From Sinorhizobium meliloti (lineage in GTDB: Bacteria > Pseudomonadota > Alphaproteobacteria > Rhizobiales > Rhizobiaceae): DNA of 64,000 nt. The notes beneath the pieces are model-generated. The model was given only the letters and a program-made list of their open reading frames with translations. It was not told the DNA's origin and made no database searches. Of this stretch, positions 44,632 to 53,364 are shown piece by piece (position 1 is the first letter of the stretch; every line of letters starts with the position of its first letter). Made by a program: the position numbers and the translations under genes. Where the stretch lies: contig NZ_CP141215.1 in the NCBI RefSeq assembly GCF_035610345.1, positions 150,827 to 214,826 on the forward strand, read 5' to 3'.

Positions 44632-45042
44632 TCATTGACCCTCATCCGAAATGAGGATCTGCATGAGGAGCGCGGCGAGCGCTGCTCCGACCGTATCCAT
44701 CATAATGTCCCAGATTGTGTCATTCTTGCCCTTGATGACATTGGTGGACGCCAATAGATCGAACCACCATTCGAGAACCTCCCAGATCGCCCCGACTGCA
44801 ATCCCAACAGAAAGGATGACCAAGAAGCCGCGGGGGCCGCGTGCATGGAGCGGCTGCAACGCGGCAAGTAAATAGAATATCCCCAGCCAGAGCGTCAGGG
44901 TAAAGACCGTGAAGCCGTGCAAAATCCGGTCGAACCAATACCACTGCCGGTAAAGATCAAGCATATAGCCAGCGACATTCGCGACTAGCGCCAAAGCGGC
45001 AAAGGTCCAGGCGAGGCTTCGGCCCTTCTGGGGTGCCTGCAT
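44632..45042 (-). CDS. DUF2238-like multi-pass membrane protein
   Basis: A 136-residue integral membrane protein (ATG 45042; the frame is open to 45072). Four hydrophobic helices are seen, with conserved polar residues between them: WYWFDRILHGFTVFTLTLWLG, VGAIWEVLEWWFD and DTIWDIMMDTVGAALAALL. The paired D-x-x-H and E-x-x-E-W-x-x-D, D-T-x-x-D motifs match the DUF2238/YjdF family. The function is unknown; the buried acidic residues suggest ion or lipid handling. It stands alone beside relics. Confidence 0.65.
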   Translation of the reverse strand: MQAPQKGRSLAWTFAALALVANVAGYMLDLYRQWYWFDRILHGFTVFTLTLWLGIFYLLAALQPLHARGPRGFLVILSVGIAVGAIWEVLEWWFDLLASTNVIKGKNDTIWDIMMDTVGAALAALLMQILISDEGQ

Positions 45043-45072
45043 CGTACCTCCGTCAGAGCGAGGCTTCGGCAC

Positions 45073-45407
45073 CTCGGCTCATTCGTCGAGCCCGCCACGG
45101 CTGGCGGTACCAATTCAAAACTTAAGTGCACAGTGATGGTTCCGATAATCCTCGGCCACAGAATACGCCGCCGCCGGCCATTTTTCTGCATTGAGCCACG
45201 GAGGGTAATCTGCACGGCGGTCTATTTTCGTGATTGGACTTCCCGACTGGTTGGAGGCACGCTTGTTCCGGCGGCAGCGCGGCGCGTCCTTGGGCACGGG
45301 AGAGCGGTGTAGCTCTTCGATTTGCCGGATGTTCTCGACCCTGGTGTATAGGCGGCGCGCGGCAATTGGAATTGGGGGACCAACTATCGTTAGAGTAGGA
45401 GGTCGCA
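45073..45407. other. Intergenic, no supported gene
   Basis: This 335-base gap lies between divergently oriented genes and should hold both promoters. Open frames on the minus strand (for example 45115-45423) have no family resemblance that I recognise. Confidence 0.4.
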
Positions 45408-45845
45408 ATGAAGCACCAAGCAATCGAGCAGTTACAGAGTGTTGCCGAGGTCAAGCAGGACTTGCCGCGCCGGAGGTGGTCGCGCAAGGAACGCCTTGAG
45501 CGTTGGGCGGAGCTCCTCGAAAGGGATCCTCACAGACGCCTTTCGACGCTGCACGAGACAGAGTATCAGCCAGCCAGAGTCCGCGCGGCCATGCGCGGCG
45601 ACGGTTCGCCGATCTCCGTTGCCTTCGGGGATCCGGTCTTGCGGGCCGCCGGGATGGAGAACGACAGCTACGGTGAAGCGAGGCGGTTCTTCGAGCTGAG
45701 CGACGAGCAATTGCATAAGGTCATCTGCTATTGCCATTTCGGCGCGACGGTCAGCGCATCGACGGCCGCCCGCCACATCCGCGCAATGCTTGTCGAGAAA
45801 CAGCCAGGCCTGTTTGCACGGTTGCGCCAGATGTTCGTCGGCTAG
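45408..45845 (+). CDS. Conserved hypothetical protein
   Basis: A 145-residue basic, helical protein starting MKHQAIEQLQSVAEVKQDLP; AGGAGG lies 12 bases before ATG. It has an RRRWSRKERLERWAELLERDP helix, an ARRFFELSDEQLHKVICYCHF segment and a C-terminal AARHIRAMLV helix. The composition and clean start look like a real gene, and I associate such sequences with hypothetical proteins of Hyphomicrobiales, but I cannot name a family. No neighbour in the same direction suggests a role. Confidence 0.6.
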   Translation: MKHQAIEQLQSVAEVKQDLPRRRWSRKERLERWAELLERDPHRRLSTLHETEYQPARVRAAMRGDGSPISVAFGDPVLRAAGMENDSYGEARRFFELSDEQLHKVICYCHFGATVSASTAARHIRAMLVEKQPGLFARLRQMFVG

Positions 45846-46363
45846 GGCAGGCGACGCTCAGGAGGGGCGGCGAGCGGAACGGCCCTGCAAACGAACGCCG
45901 GCAAGCGTTGCATGAATGCCGATTGGAATACAAGAACCGCAGAGCGCCCGTGAACAAGTATGGCGCCGGACGGGCCTTCGCTCCTTGCTCGCAAGCGATC
46001 AGGTGTGCGAGCGTGGAGCGTGCAACGGAGCCAACATCGAATAGATTACATTAGGGCCGGACGCGAAACTTGCTCCGTTAGGTGATGGTCCCACTCGTTC
46101 TATCGCACTCCGAACCCGGCCAATGTGCTGTGTTCTCGAGAACCGCTGCCCGCATTGACAAATGCTGAGGCCAAGGAACCAAAGACCTCCGACGCTGTTT
46201 ACGGACTTCTCGCGGCGATAGCTCAAATTCCGAGCATGCTTAGAGCAAGCGTGGACTTGCCTCCAGCAGATGACCGTGCACCTTGCGACGGTGCCGTCCG
46301 CTATCGCTTGGTCAGACCATGGGAAAACACGAGCCCAGCCCAACGTCTGGCAGGTGCAGAGAC
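45846..46363. other. Intergenic, no supported gene
   Basis: About 520 bases before the respiratory block. I see no supported gene; the segment presumably contains the promoter of the cytochrome c and caa3 oxidase operon. Confidence 0.4.
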
Positions 46364-47493
46364 GTGGACCTAAAGAACCGGCATTGGACAACTGCTGCAA
46401 CGATCTGCGGTCTCGCCGCCGGGCTCCTGGCCGCTGCCGGCGCGGTGTTTGTATGGTCCGGTGTTTACAACGTCGCAGCCTCTCGGGACCATTGCGAATT
46501 ACAACGTGGCTTCTCGAAGCGATCCGCGCACGTTCGATTGCCGTCCGCAGCTATACTGTCCAGGTGCCGGATCTCGATGACGAAGGAATGGTTCGTCTCG
46601 GCGCCGGACATTTCGAAGGCGGCTGTGCCCCCTGTCACAGCCGCCCGGGCGACGAAATAAACGCTGTAGTGCGAGGCATGCTGCCTCCTCCTCCGGACCT
46701 GAAGGCGGTGGCTAAGCACCGCCCTCCCGAGGAGATCTTCTGGATCGTCAAACATGGCCTTAAATATACCGGCATGCCCGCATGGCCGAGCCTAGGACGG
46801 GACGATGAAGTCTGGGCCATGACGGCGTTCCTCTCCAGTCTTCCTGATGCGACAAATGACTACACCAATCTTTCGGGCATCAGTCGCAGCAACGTCGGAA
46901 ACTCTCCTAGAAAGTTTGTGGGTGACCATCCACTGACACAGTGTGCGCGCTGCCATGAAAACGAACCAAATGGAACGAACGGCGACCGTATACCCCGGCT
47001 TGCGGGCCAGAACGAAGCCTACCTGCTTCGTAGCCTTCACGAATATGCCCAGGAGATACGCCCGAGCGGCGCAATGGAGCCCGTGTCCGGTCTGCTTGAC
47101 GACAATGAGAGACGGAAGCTGGCGTCTTACTACTCCGCCCTACGGCCGGCAGTTAAGGAGAAACCGGTGGCACCCGGCCCGGAGCAGCTTCGGCGCGGCC
47201 AGTCCATAGCGCTGCGCGGGATCCCGCAGCAGCAGGTACCGGCCTGCATGAGCTGTCATGCGGGGCGGCGGTCACCTCATTTTCCGCTGATCGCCGGCCA
47301 ACATGCGGACTATATCAAGACACAGCTGCACCTTTGGCAGCAGGGCGGGCGCAGGGGGTCGGCCTATGGTCGGATCATGGCTGCAGTCGCCGAGGCCCTG
47401 GACCCGGCACAGATCGAAGATGTCGCTGCCTATCTTGGCTCGCAAACCTACGGCTTGGCTGCTCCGGCGCCCACGGCGGAGGCGGGCCAGTGA
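46364..47493 (+). pseudogene. Triheme cytochrome c, single frameshift after the membrane anchor
   Basis: GTG 46364 (or ATG 46319) encodes DLKNRHWTTAATICGLAAG, a membrane anchor ending GVYNVAASRDH. One missing base near 46492 then shifts the frame to ITTWLLEAIRARSIAVRSY and the soluble part. Three heme-binding sites follow: CAPCH, CARCH and CMSCH. The protein would be about 375 residues, a membrane-bound cytochrome c subunit or electron donor for the caa3 oxidase encoded next, whose coxB gene it overlaps by four bases (GTGA). If translated only from an internal start it would lack the anchor. The shift may be a sequence error. Confidence 0.75.
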
Positions 47494-48488
47494 GAATCGT
47501 CAGGTCGATCGCGCCGCTCGCCGCTCTCGCCCTACAGGGCTGCGCCGGCATTCAGTCGGCCTTGGAGCCGACAGGTACCGAGGCGGAGCGCATCAATGCT
47601 CTCAGCTGGCTCCTGATCCTATTCTCCACAGTTGTCCTCGTGGGCGTCTGTGCGATCGCGGCCGTCGCGCTTTTTGCCGGCGACGCCTTGCGTGCACGGA
47701 TATCTGGGGAACGAATGGTAGTCGGAGGCGGCATCTTATTCCCGATACTCTCCCTTAGCGTTCTGCTGACCTATGGCTTTTACCTGATGGGGCCGGGCTC
47801 ATCTACCGCGCACATGGGCGGCGCGCACACGGGCGGCGGGTTGCGCATCGAGGTCGTGGGCGAGCGCTGGTGGTGGCGGGTGACCTATGTGGACGAGACC
47901 GGACGCCGCATCGAGAGCGCCAACGAAATCCGGCTGCCGGTTGGCCGGCCGGTGGAGTTGGAGCTGACATCGGCCGATGTGATCCACAGCTTCTGGGTGC
48001 CACGGCTCGCCGGAAAGCTCGACATGATACCCGGCCACACCAACAGGCTGACGCTTCAAGCGACGCAGGCCGGCGTCAGTCGCGGCCAGTGCGCGGAATA
48101 TTGCGGCGGGCCGCACGCCTTCATGTCCTTTTACGTGATCGCCATGCCCGAAGATCATTTTGCCCCCTGGCTCGCAGGGGAGGCCGGCGACGCCGCGGCT
48201 GCGAAACAGGACCAGGCCGCGGGGCAGGCGCTTTTCCTCTCCTCCGGCTGCGCCGCATGCCACCGGGTCCGCGGCACGGATGCCCGGGGTACGATCGGCC
48301 CCGACCTCACGCATGTGGGCAGCCGGCACTCGCTCGCCGCCGCTACGCTCGAAAACGACGTCGCCGCCTTCGTCCGCTGGATCAAGGACGGCCAGCACGT
48401 GAAGCCGGAAAATCTGATGCCGCCATACGAAATCTTCACCGACGACGAATTGCGGCAGCTCGCTGCCTATCTGGACCAGTTGAGGTGA
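47490..48488 (+). CDS. coxB: Cytochrome c oxidase subunit II fused to cytochrome c (caa3 type)
   Basis: Starting at GTG 47490, overlapping the upstream stop, this 332-residue subunit has a lipoprotein-like leader (LAALALQGC), two membrane helices and the CuA domain: DVIHSFWVPRLAGKLDMIPG and the ligand cluster GQCAEYCGGPHAFM. A C-terminal cytochrome c domain follows with CAACH and the axial Met in ENLMPPY. The fused heme marks a caa3-type oxidase that accepts electrons through its own cytochrome. Genes for the antiporter and subunit I follow within 10 bases or with overlap. Confidence 0.93.
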   Translation: MRIVRSIAPLAALALQGCAGIQSALEPTGTEAERINALSWLLILFSTVVLVGVCAIAAVALFAGDALRARISGERMVVGGGILFPILSLSVLLTYGFYLMGPGSSTAHMGGAHTGGGLRIEVVGERWWWRVTYVDETGRRIESANEIRLPVGRPVELELTSADVIHSFWVPRLAGKLDMIPGHTNRLTLQATQAGVSRGQCAEYCGGPHAFMSFYVIAMPEDHFAPWLAGEAGDAAAAKQDQAAGQALFLSSGCAACHRVRGTDARGTIGPDLTHVGSRHSLAAATLENDVAAFVRWIKDGQHVKPENLMPPYEIFTDDELRQLAAYLDQLR

Positions 48489-48494
48489 CGACCC

Positions 48495-49565
48495 ATGCTT
48501 GACTTCGCCGGCCTTGGACTTTGGTTGAATCTCGCGATTTTCGCGGGGGCGGCCGCTACGGTGTGGATGGCGGGTGTGCAGATTACCCACTACGCACGCG
48601 TGATCAGCGACAGGACGGGCATCGGACAGGCCTTCATCGGCGTCGTGCTTTTGGGCGGCGTCACCTCTTTGCCGGAGCTGGCGGTGGCGGTGAGTGCGTC
48701 GATTGCCGGGGATGCAAGCCTCGCGGTCAACAGCATGCTCGGAGGCATCGCCATGCAGGTGGCGCTCCTGGCTCTTGCCGACATGTTGATTGGCCGTCAG
48801 GCGCTGACCTCTGTCATCCCCGACCCGATCGTGATGCTCCAGGGCGGTTTCAAAATTCTCCTGTTGTCGATCGTGATCGCCTCGATCGTGGTCGGCGACG
48901 TGCCAGTGCTTCATTCCGGCCTTTGGATGTGGGCCCTGGCCGCCGTTACCGGCCTCAGTTTATGGGTTCTCTCTCGCGCGCAACATCGCAAGTCCTGGAT
49001 AGCCAATGACCAGCACGAGAGACAGGAGCGAGAGGAATCTGAGGCGTCCGAAGAAACCAAGGAAGGCGGCAAGTCTCTAAGCGCAGCGGGTTGGTCTGCC
49101 GCCGCCACTGGCGCGGTCATTATCACAGCGGGCTATCTGCTTTCACGTACGGCGGACGCCATCGCTGAAAGCACCGGGCTCGGCCAAAGCTTCGTCGGAT
49201 TAGTCCTCGTCGCAATCGCCACCTCTCTTCCGGAAGCAAGCACGGTGTTCACCGCGGCGCGAGCCGGCCTCTATACGATGGCGATGTCGGACATCTTCGG
49301 CACAAATCTCTTCGATCTCTCCTTCCTCTTCTTCATTGACGTCGCGGGAGGCGCCGACGCGGGTATGAACAGCGCGGGACGCTTCGAGGCCTTTGCCGCC
49401 CTGATCGCCATCACCGTCACGGCGATCTTCTTCATCGGGCTGGTCGAGCGGCGGGACCGGACGATCCTCAAGATGGGCTACGACTCCTTCGCTGTCCTCT
49501 GCGTTTACCTTGCGGGGCTCGTCGTCCTCTATTTCCTGCGCGACCCCGGCAGCGGAGGCGGATGA
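48495..49565 (+). CDS. Sodium/calcium exchanger family antiporter
   Basis: A 356-residue membrane protein of the CaCA superfamily. Two inverted repeats carry the signature alpha motifs: GGVTSLPELAVAVSASIAG in the first half and VAIATSLPEASTVFTAARAG with FGTNLFDLSFL in the second. A charged cytoplasmic loop (DQHERQEREESEASEETKE) separates them. Family members exchange Ca or another cation for Na or H. Its place inside the oxidase operon, between coxB and coxA with a 4-base overlap to the latter, is unusual and suggests that ion exchange is coupled to, or needed with, the oxidase. Confidence 0.85.
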   Translation: MLDFAGLGLWLNLAIFAGAAATVWMAGVQITHYARVISDRTGIGQAFIGVVLLGGVTSLPELAVAVSASIAGDASLAVNSMLGGIAMQVALLALADMLIGRQALTSVIPDPIVMLQGGFKILLLSIVIASIVVGDVPVLHSGLWMWALAAVTGLSLWVLSRAQHRKSWIANDQHERQEREESEASEETKEGGKSLSAAGWSAAATGAVIITAGYLLSRTADAIAESTGLGQSFVGLVLVAIATSLPEASTVFTAARAGLYTMAMSDIFGTNLFDLSFLFFIDVAGGADAGMNSAGRFEAFAALIAITVTAIFFIGLVERRDRTILKMGYDSFAVLCVYLAGLVVLYFLRDPGSGGG

Positions 49566-52087
49566 TGGAACTGCCCAATCCCGAACCCCGGCCCGAAGGA
49601 GAAGTCCGCGAACTCGAACGCATCTGGGCGACGCCGCGCGGTTGGCGGCTGGTTACAGCTGTCAACAATACGGTCATCGGCCTCCTGTACATCGGCGTCG
49701 CGTTTCTCTTCTTCCTGATGGCCGGTGTGCTGGCCGTGATCATGCGCACGCAGCTCGCCAACGGCGACAGCAGGCTGATCGACCAGGACCTCTACAACCA
49801 GATGTTCACCGTTCATGGCACGACGATGATGTTCCTCTTCGCCGTGCCGGCGGTCGAGGCGCTCGGCGTGATGCTGCTGCCCCAGATGCTGGCGGCGCGT
49901 GACCTGCCGTTTCCACGCCTCAGCGCCTTCGCCATATGGGCCTATGTGGTCGGCGGGCTGGTCTTCTTCTCGACCATCTTCTACGACCTCGCGCCGAAAG
50001 GCGGCTGGTTCATGTATCCGCCGCTGACCCTCATGGAGTATTCGCCCGGCGACAATGCCGATTTCTGGCTGCTCGGCATCGGCTTCATCGAAATTTCGGC
50101 AATCGCCGGAGCGGTCGAGATCGTCGTCGGCGCCCTGAGGACCCGCCCACCCGGCATGTCGCTCGCCAAGATGCCGATCTTTGCCTGGACGATGCTGATC
50201 TTCGCCAGCATGATCATGTTCGCCTTCCCGGCAGTGATCCTGGCAACCATGATGCTGGAAATCGAGCGGGCGTTCGGGTGGCCGTTCTTCACTGCTGCGC
50301 TCGGCGGCGACCCGCTGCTCTGGCAGCATCTTTTCTGGTTCTTCGGCCACCCGGAAGTCTACATCATCTTTCTTCCCGCCGCGGGCCTCGTCTCCATGAT
50401 CGTGCCTACCATGGCCCGCACGCCGCTGGTCGGTTATCACCTGATCGTCGTCGCTCTGATCGGCACGGGTTTCTTCAGCTTCGGGCTCTGGGTGCATCAC
50501 ATGTTCACCACCGGGATCCCCGCGCTCAGCCTCGCCTTCTTCTCGGCCGCCAGCATGGCGGTCGCCGTGCCCTCGGGGATTCAGGTCTTTTCCTGGATCG
50601 CGACCATCGCAGCAGGACGGCAGCGTTTCCGTATCACGACCGCATCGCTTTTCATCCTCGGCTTCCTGTTCATCTTCACACTTGGCGGGCTTACCGGCGT
50701 CATGGTGGCCATGGTGCCCTTCGATTATCAGGTGCACGACACCTATTTCGTGGTTGCCCACTTCCACTACGTGCTGATCGGCGGCTTCGTATTTCCGCTG
50801 TTTGCGGCATTCTACTACTGGATGCCGCTCTTCAGCCGCCGGATGCTCTCGGAACGGCTGGGCCGGTGGGTGTTCTGGCTGATCTTCATCGGCTTCAACG
50901 TGACCTTCCTGCCGATGCATCTGACCGGACTCAGAGGAATGCCGCGGCGAGTCTGGACCTATCCCGGCGAAATGGGCTGGGACACGCTGAACCTCATCTC
51001 CACGGTGGGGACCTATGTGCTTGCCGTCGGCGTTCTCGTCTTTCTGGTGGATCTCGCCGCGAAGTTTCGCCTCGGGAATGGGCCTCAGGAGAACCCTTGG
51101 GGCGCGGGCACACTGGAATGGCTGCCGAACGACGTCTACTCGACCCGAAGCATTCCCCACATCACCAGCCGTGAACCGCTCTGGGACAGGCCGAGCCTTC
51201 CCCAGGAAGTACGCGACGGTCATCACTATCTTCCAAACGCTCCGACTGGCGGGCGAGAGACGGTCGTGACCTCGCCGATCCATGCCCGTCCGCAATATGT
51301 CATCCAGATGCCGGGTCCCGGCTGGCCGCCCTTCCTCGCCGCGGTATTCACGGCCGCGTTCTTCCTGCTGCTGACGGTAAAACTGGTGACTGTCGCGGTC
51401 GCCTGCGGCGTGCTCGCCGTCGTCTTCATCCTCGTGTGGGCCTGGGGACTCGATCCCGGGCCTTCGAAAGGCATGATCGAAATCGCCAAAGGCGTTCGGC
51501 TGCCGACCTATATGAGCGGCCCGTCGTCGCACTCCTGGTGGGCCATGGTGGTGCTGATGTTCGTGGCGGCGTCGCTCTATCTCGCCTATGTCTTTTCCTA
51601 CCTGTTCCTCTGGGTCGTGTCGCCGGAGGTGTGGGCGCCGGTCGGTTCTCCCGAGCCTCCGCCGATCCCCTGGTCCGCGGGGTCCGCGGCGCTGCTGCTT
51701 GGCGGTTCGGCCGTCTTATGGTTCGTGAGCCGCAGGCTCTCATCGATGACGGCATCGCGCGTGGCGATGTCGTGCGCCCTGCTTCTTTCGCTCGCGTGCG
51801 TGACGGGTGCGTTCGCACTCGAATTGCGGGGCCACCTGGCGACCGGTCTGGGCCCGGGTGAGAACGCCTATGCCGCCATGGTCTATCTCGGCGCCGTCCT
51901 TTTCGGGCAACTCGTCTTCGCGCTTTTGATCATGGGGCTGTTCACCATCGCACGGCATCTCGCCGGCAAACTGGATGCCGTGCGGCGCGTGACCTACGAC
52001 AATTATGCGCTGCTCTATCACTACACCGTTGCTCAGTCGCTGTTCGGCCTCGGCCTGATTCACGGCTTCCCGCGATTGATCGGATAG
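49562..52087 (+). CDS. coxA: Cytochrome c oxidase subunit I fused to subunit III
   Basis: An 841-residue fusion. The subunit I part has about 12 helices and the hallmark VHGTTMMFLFAVP, the heme/CuB site LFWFFGHPEVYIIFLP, HHMFTTG and VAHFHYVLIGG. From about residue 590 a subunit III-like part follows: MSGPSSHSWWAMVVLMFVAAS and further helices ending near FGLGLIHGFPRLIG. Fusion of I and III is known in caa3-type oxidases. ATG 49562 overlaps the antiporter stop (ATGA). It reduces oxygen to water and pumps protons. Confidence 0.93.
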   Translation: MMELPNPEPRPEGEVRELERIWATPRGWRLVTAVNNTVIGLLYIGVAFLFFLMAGVLAVIMRTQLANGDSRLIDQDLYNQMFTVHGTTMMFLFAVPAVEALGVMLLPQMLAARDLPFPRLSAFAIWAYVVGGLVFFSTIFYDLAPKGGWFMYPPLTLMEYSPGDNADFWLLGIGFIEISAIAGAVEIVVGALRTRPPGMSLAKMPIFAWTMLIFASMIMFAFPAVILATMMLEIERAFGWPFFTAALGGDPLLWQHLFWFFGHPEVYIIFLPAAGLVSMIVPTMARTPLVGYHLIVVALIGTGFFSFGLWVHHMFTTGIPALSLAFFSAASMAVAVPSGIQVFSWIATIAAGRQRFRITTASLFILGFLFIFTLGGLTGVMVAMVPFDYQVHDTYFVVAHFHYVLIGGFVFPLFAAFYYWMPLFSRRMLSERLGRWVFWLIFIGFNVTFLPMHLTGLRGMPRRVWTYPGEMGWDTLNLISTVGTYVLAVGVLVFLVDLAAKFRLGNGPQENPWGAGTLEWLPNDVYSTRSIPHITSREPLWDRPSLPQEVRDGHHYLPNAPTGGRETVVTSPIHARPQYVIQMPGPGWPPFLAAVFTAAFFLLLTVKLVTVAVACGVLAVVFILVWAWGLDPGPSKGMIEIAKGVRLPTYMSGPSSHSWWAMVVLMFVAASLYLAYVFSYLFLWVVSPEVWAPVGSPEPPPIPWSAGSAALLLGGSAVLWFVSRRLSSMTASRVAMSCALLLSLACVTGAFALELRGHLATGLGPGENAYAAMVYLGAVLFGQLVFALLIMGLFTIARHLAGKLDAVRRVTYDNYALLYHYTVAQSLFGLGLIHGFPRLIG

Positions 52088-52094
52088 GTGCGCC

Positions 52095-52469
52095 ATGAGC
52101 GAACCCGACCGGGAACCACCCATTGGCGGCGCTATCCTCTTTCTCCTGGCTGGTCCAATTCTGTGGGGAGCGCATCTGATGTCCGTCTACGCCTTCCACG
52201 CGGTGATCTGCGCAATCGGTAACGTGGCGACGCCAACCATCGTTCCGGCGTTCGTTACCTTGGCAACTGCTGTGACGGCCGGACTGCTCCTCGTGGGCTT
52301 CGGAGCTCCGGGTAAGGCGGCGCGGATACTGCATCTTCAACCCGATGAAGAACGGAACCGAATCTTCCTCTTTCCCGTCGCACGGCTCTTGAGCGGCTTG
52401 TCCTTCGCTGGAGTCCTTTGGACCGGCTCGGCGATACTTACGCTTCAGGCGTGCGAACAATTGCGCTGA
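52095..52469 (+). CDS. Small membrane protein of the caa3 operon
   Basis: A 124-residue protein, 7 bases after coxA, with three hydrophobic helices (GGAILFLLAGPILWGAHLM, IVPAFVTLATAVTAGLLLVG and LFPVARLLSGLSFAGVLW). Its position at the end of the oxidase operon suggests a small oxidase subunit or assembly factor. I recognise no named family, though GPILWGAHLM-type proteins often accompany caa3 oxidases in Hyphomicrobiales. Confidence 0.65.
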   Translation: MSEPDREPPIGGAILFLLAGPILWGAHLMSVYAFHAVICAIGNVATPTIVPAFVTLATAVTAGLLLVGFGAPGKAARILHLQPDEERNRIFLFPVARLLSGLSFAGVLWTGSAILTLQACEQLR

Positions 52470-52611
52470 CGCCAATAGGACGCATTAATCCATGTTCCAC
52501 CCCGTCGGAGCGACTCAGCTACGCTCCCAATCCAGCTTGGCGCGACCGACGGAGGCGAGTGCAAGTGATTGTCGGGAGGTCCAGTTCGGCCATGCCCATG
52601 CGGATGATTTG

Positions 52612-53157
52612 CTAGAAACTATTTACGGATTGGGAATCGCGACTTCGTGTCCCGCCATTAGGGCGCTCGTGCAGAGCCGTCCAATCAGAAGAAGCCAGAA
52701 CGTCGGAGTCGGAGAACGAATGTAGCACCATCATTGCCTCCGTTTTTGAACTGGCACTCCGGAGCCCGCTTAGGATTCGCTCCGCTCTGAACAGGCGGCA
52801 GTATCTGGCAAGCGCCGGCAAGAAGCCATCCTGCCGTTCCGTTGGCCAAAGCAGCGCTAGGATGATGTCCACCGGCTCGTCATCCGGCGCTCCAAATTCA
52901 ATGCTTTGCCGAAGTGTGATTAGCAGTTTTGCGGGAGAGCGAAGCTTGGGCACGAGCGCATGGGGCAGAGCAAATCCTCCACCAAAGCCGGTTGTTCCCA
53001 GAGCCTCACGGCTCAGAAGATGCTCGAGAATGGTGTTCGCCGCAAGATCAGTCCGCTCCGATGTCTCGCATGCGATTAGCTCAGCTGCGGATCGTTTGTC
53101 CTGGCAATGTGCCTTGATGATTACTTCCCGTTCCCAGTGGAACTCATTTATTTGCAT
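52612..53157 (-). CDS. ptsN: PTS EIIA type 2 protein (PtsN-like)
   Basis: ATG 53157 gives a 181-residue protein. The EIIA fold is recognisable by IACETSERTDLAANTILEHLL, the phosphorylation site GFGGGFALPHALVP (active-site His) and SPAKLLITLRQSIEFGAPDD. Such proteins are phosphorylated by a nitrogen-type PTS and regulate metabolism or potassium transport; no sugar permease is nearby. A palindrome of the MarR type (53183-53201) sits 26 bases upstream of its start and also before the divergent cytochrome c gene, so both may be controlled from it. Confidence 0.75.
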   Translation of the reverse strand: MQINEFHWEREVIIKAHCQDKRSAAELIACETSERTDLAANTILEHLLSREALGTTGFGGGFALPHALVPKLRSPAKLLITLRQSIEFGAPDDEPVDIILALLWPTERQDGFLPALARYCRLFRAERILSGLRSASSKTEAMMVLHSFSDSDVLASSDWTALHERPNGGTRSRDSQSVNSF

Positions 53158-53182
53158 AGCTCTCTCGATATTGAGTGCGAGG

Positions 53183-53201
53183 TATATCATACCATGATAT
53201 A
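53183..53201. promoter_or_regulatory. Palindromic operator, MarR-type, site C
   Basis: TATATCAT-N3-ATGATATA, perfect 8-base arms, in the gap between divergent ptsN-like and cytochrome c genes. It shares the core of the site at 38783-38803, 14 kb away. Confidence 0.65.
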
Positions 53202-53364
53202 ATACCTGCACAAGGCGCTGACCAACCAAAGATACCGATAACGCACGTTCAACAACTGCGGGTAGGGTTAAGTTGGCGCGAAGTTGCGGCTACCGGAAGT
53301 TTACGACGTTCTGGAAGGCCGAGAGTTGAAGCACCTGCTGAATCTTCTCGACAGGAGGCCTTCG

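Noticed and set aside
45115..45423. Minus-strand open frame of about 100 codons
   Set aside because: No start signal or family resemblance; left as intergenic.
47799..48914. 371-codon minus-strand frame opposite coxB and the antiporter
   Set aside because: Antisense shadow; the plus strand carries clear CuA and heme motifs.
49529..51532. 667-codon minus-strand open frame opposite coxA
   Set aside because: Its composition (Arg, Asp, His, Glu-rich, no domain) is that of an antisense shadow of the GC-rich oxidase gene.
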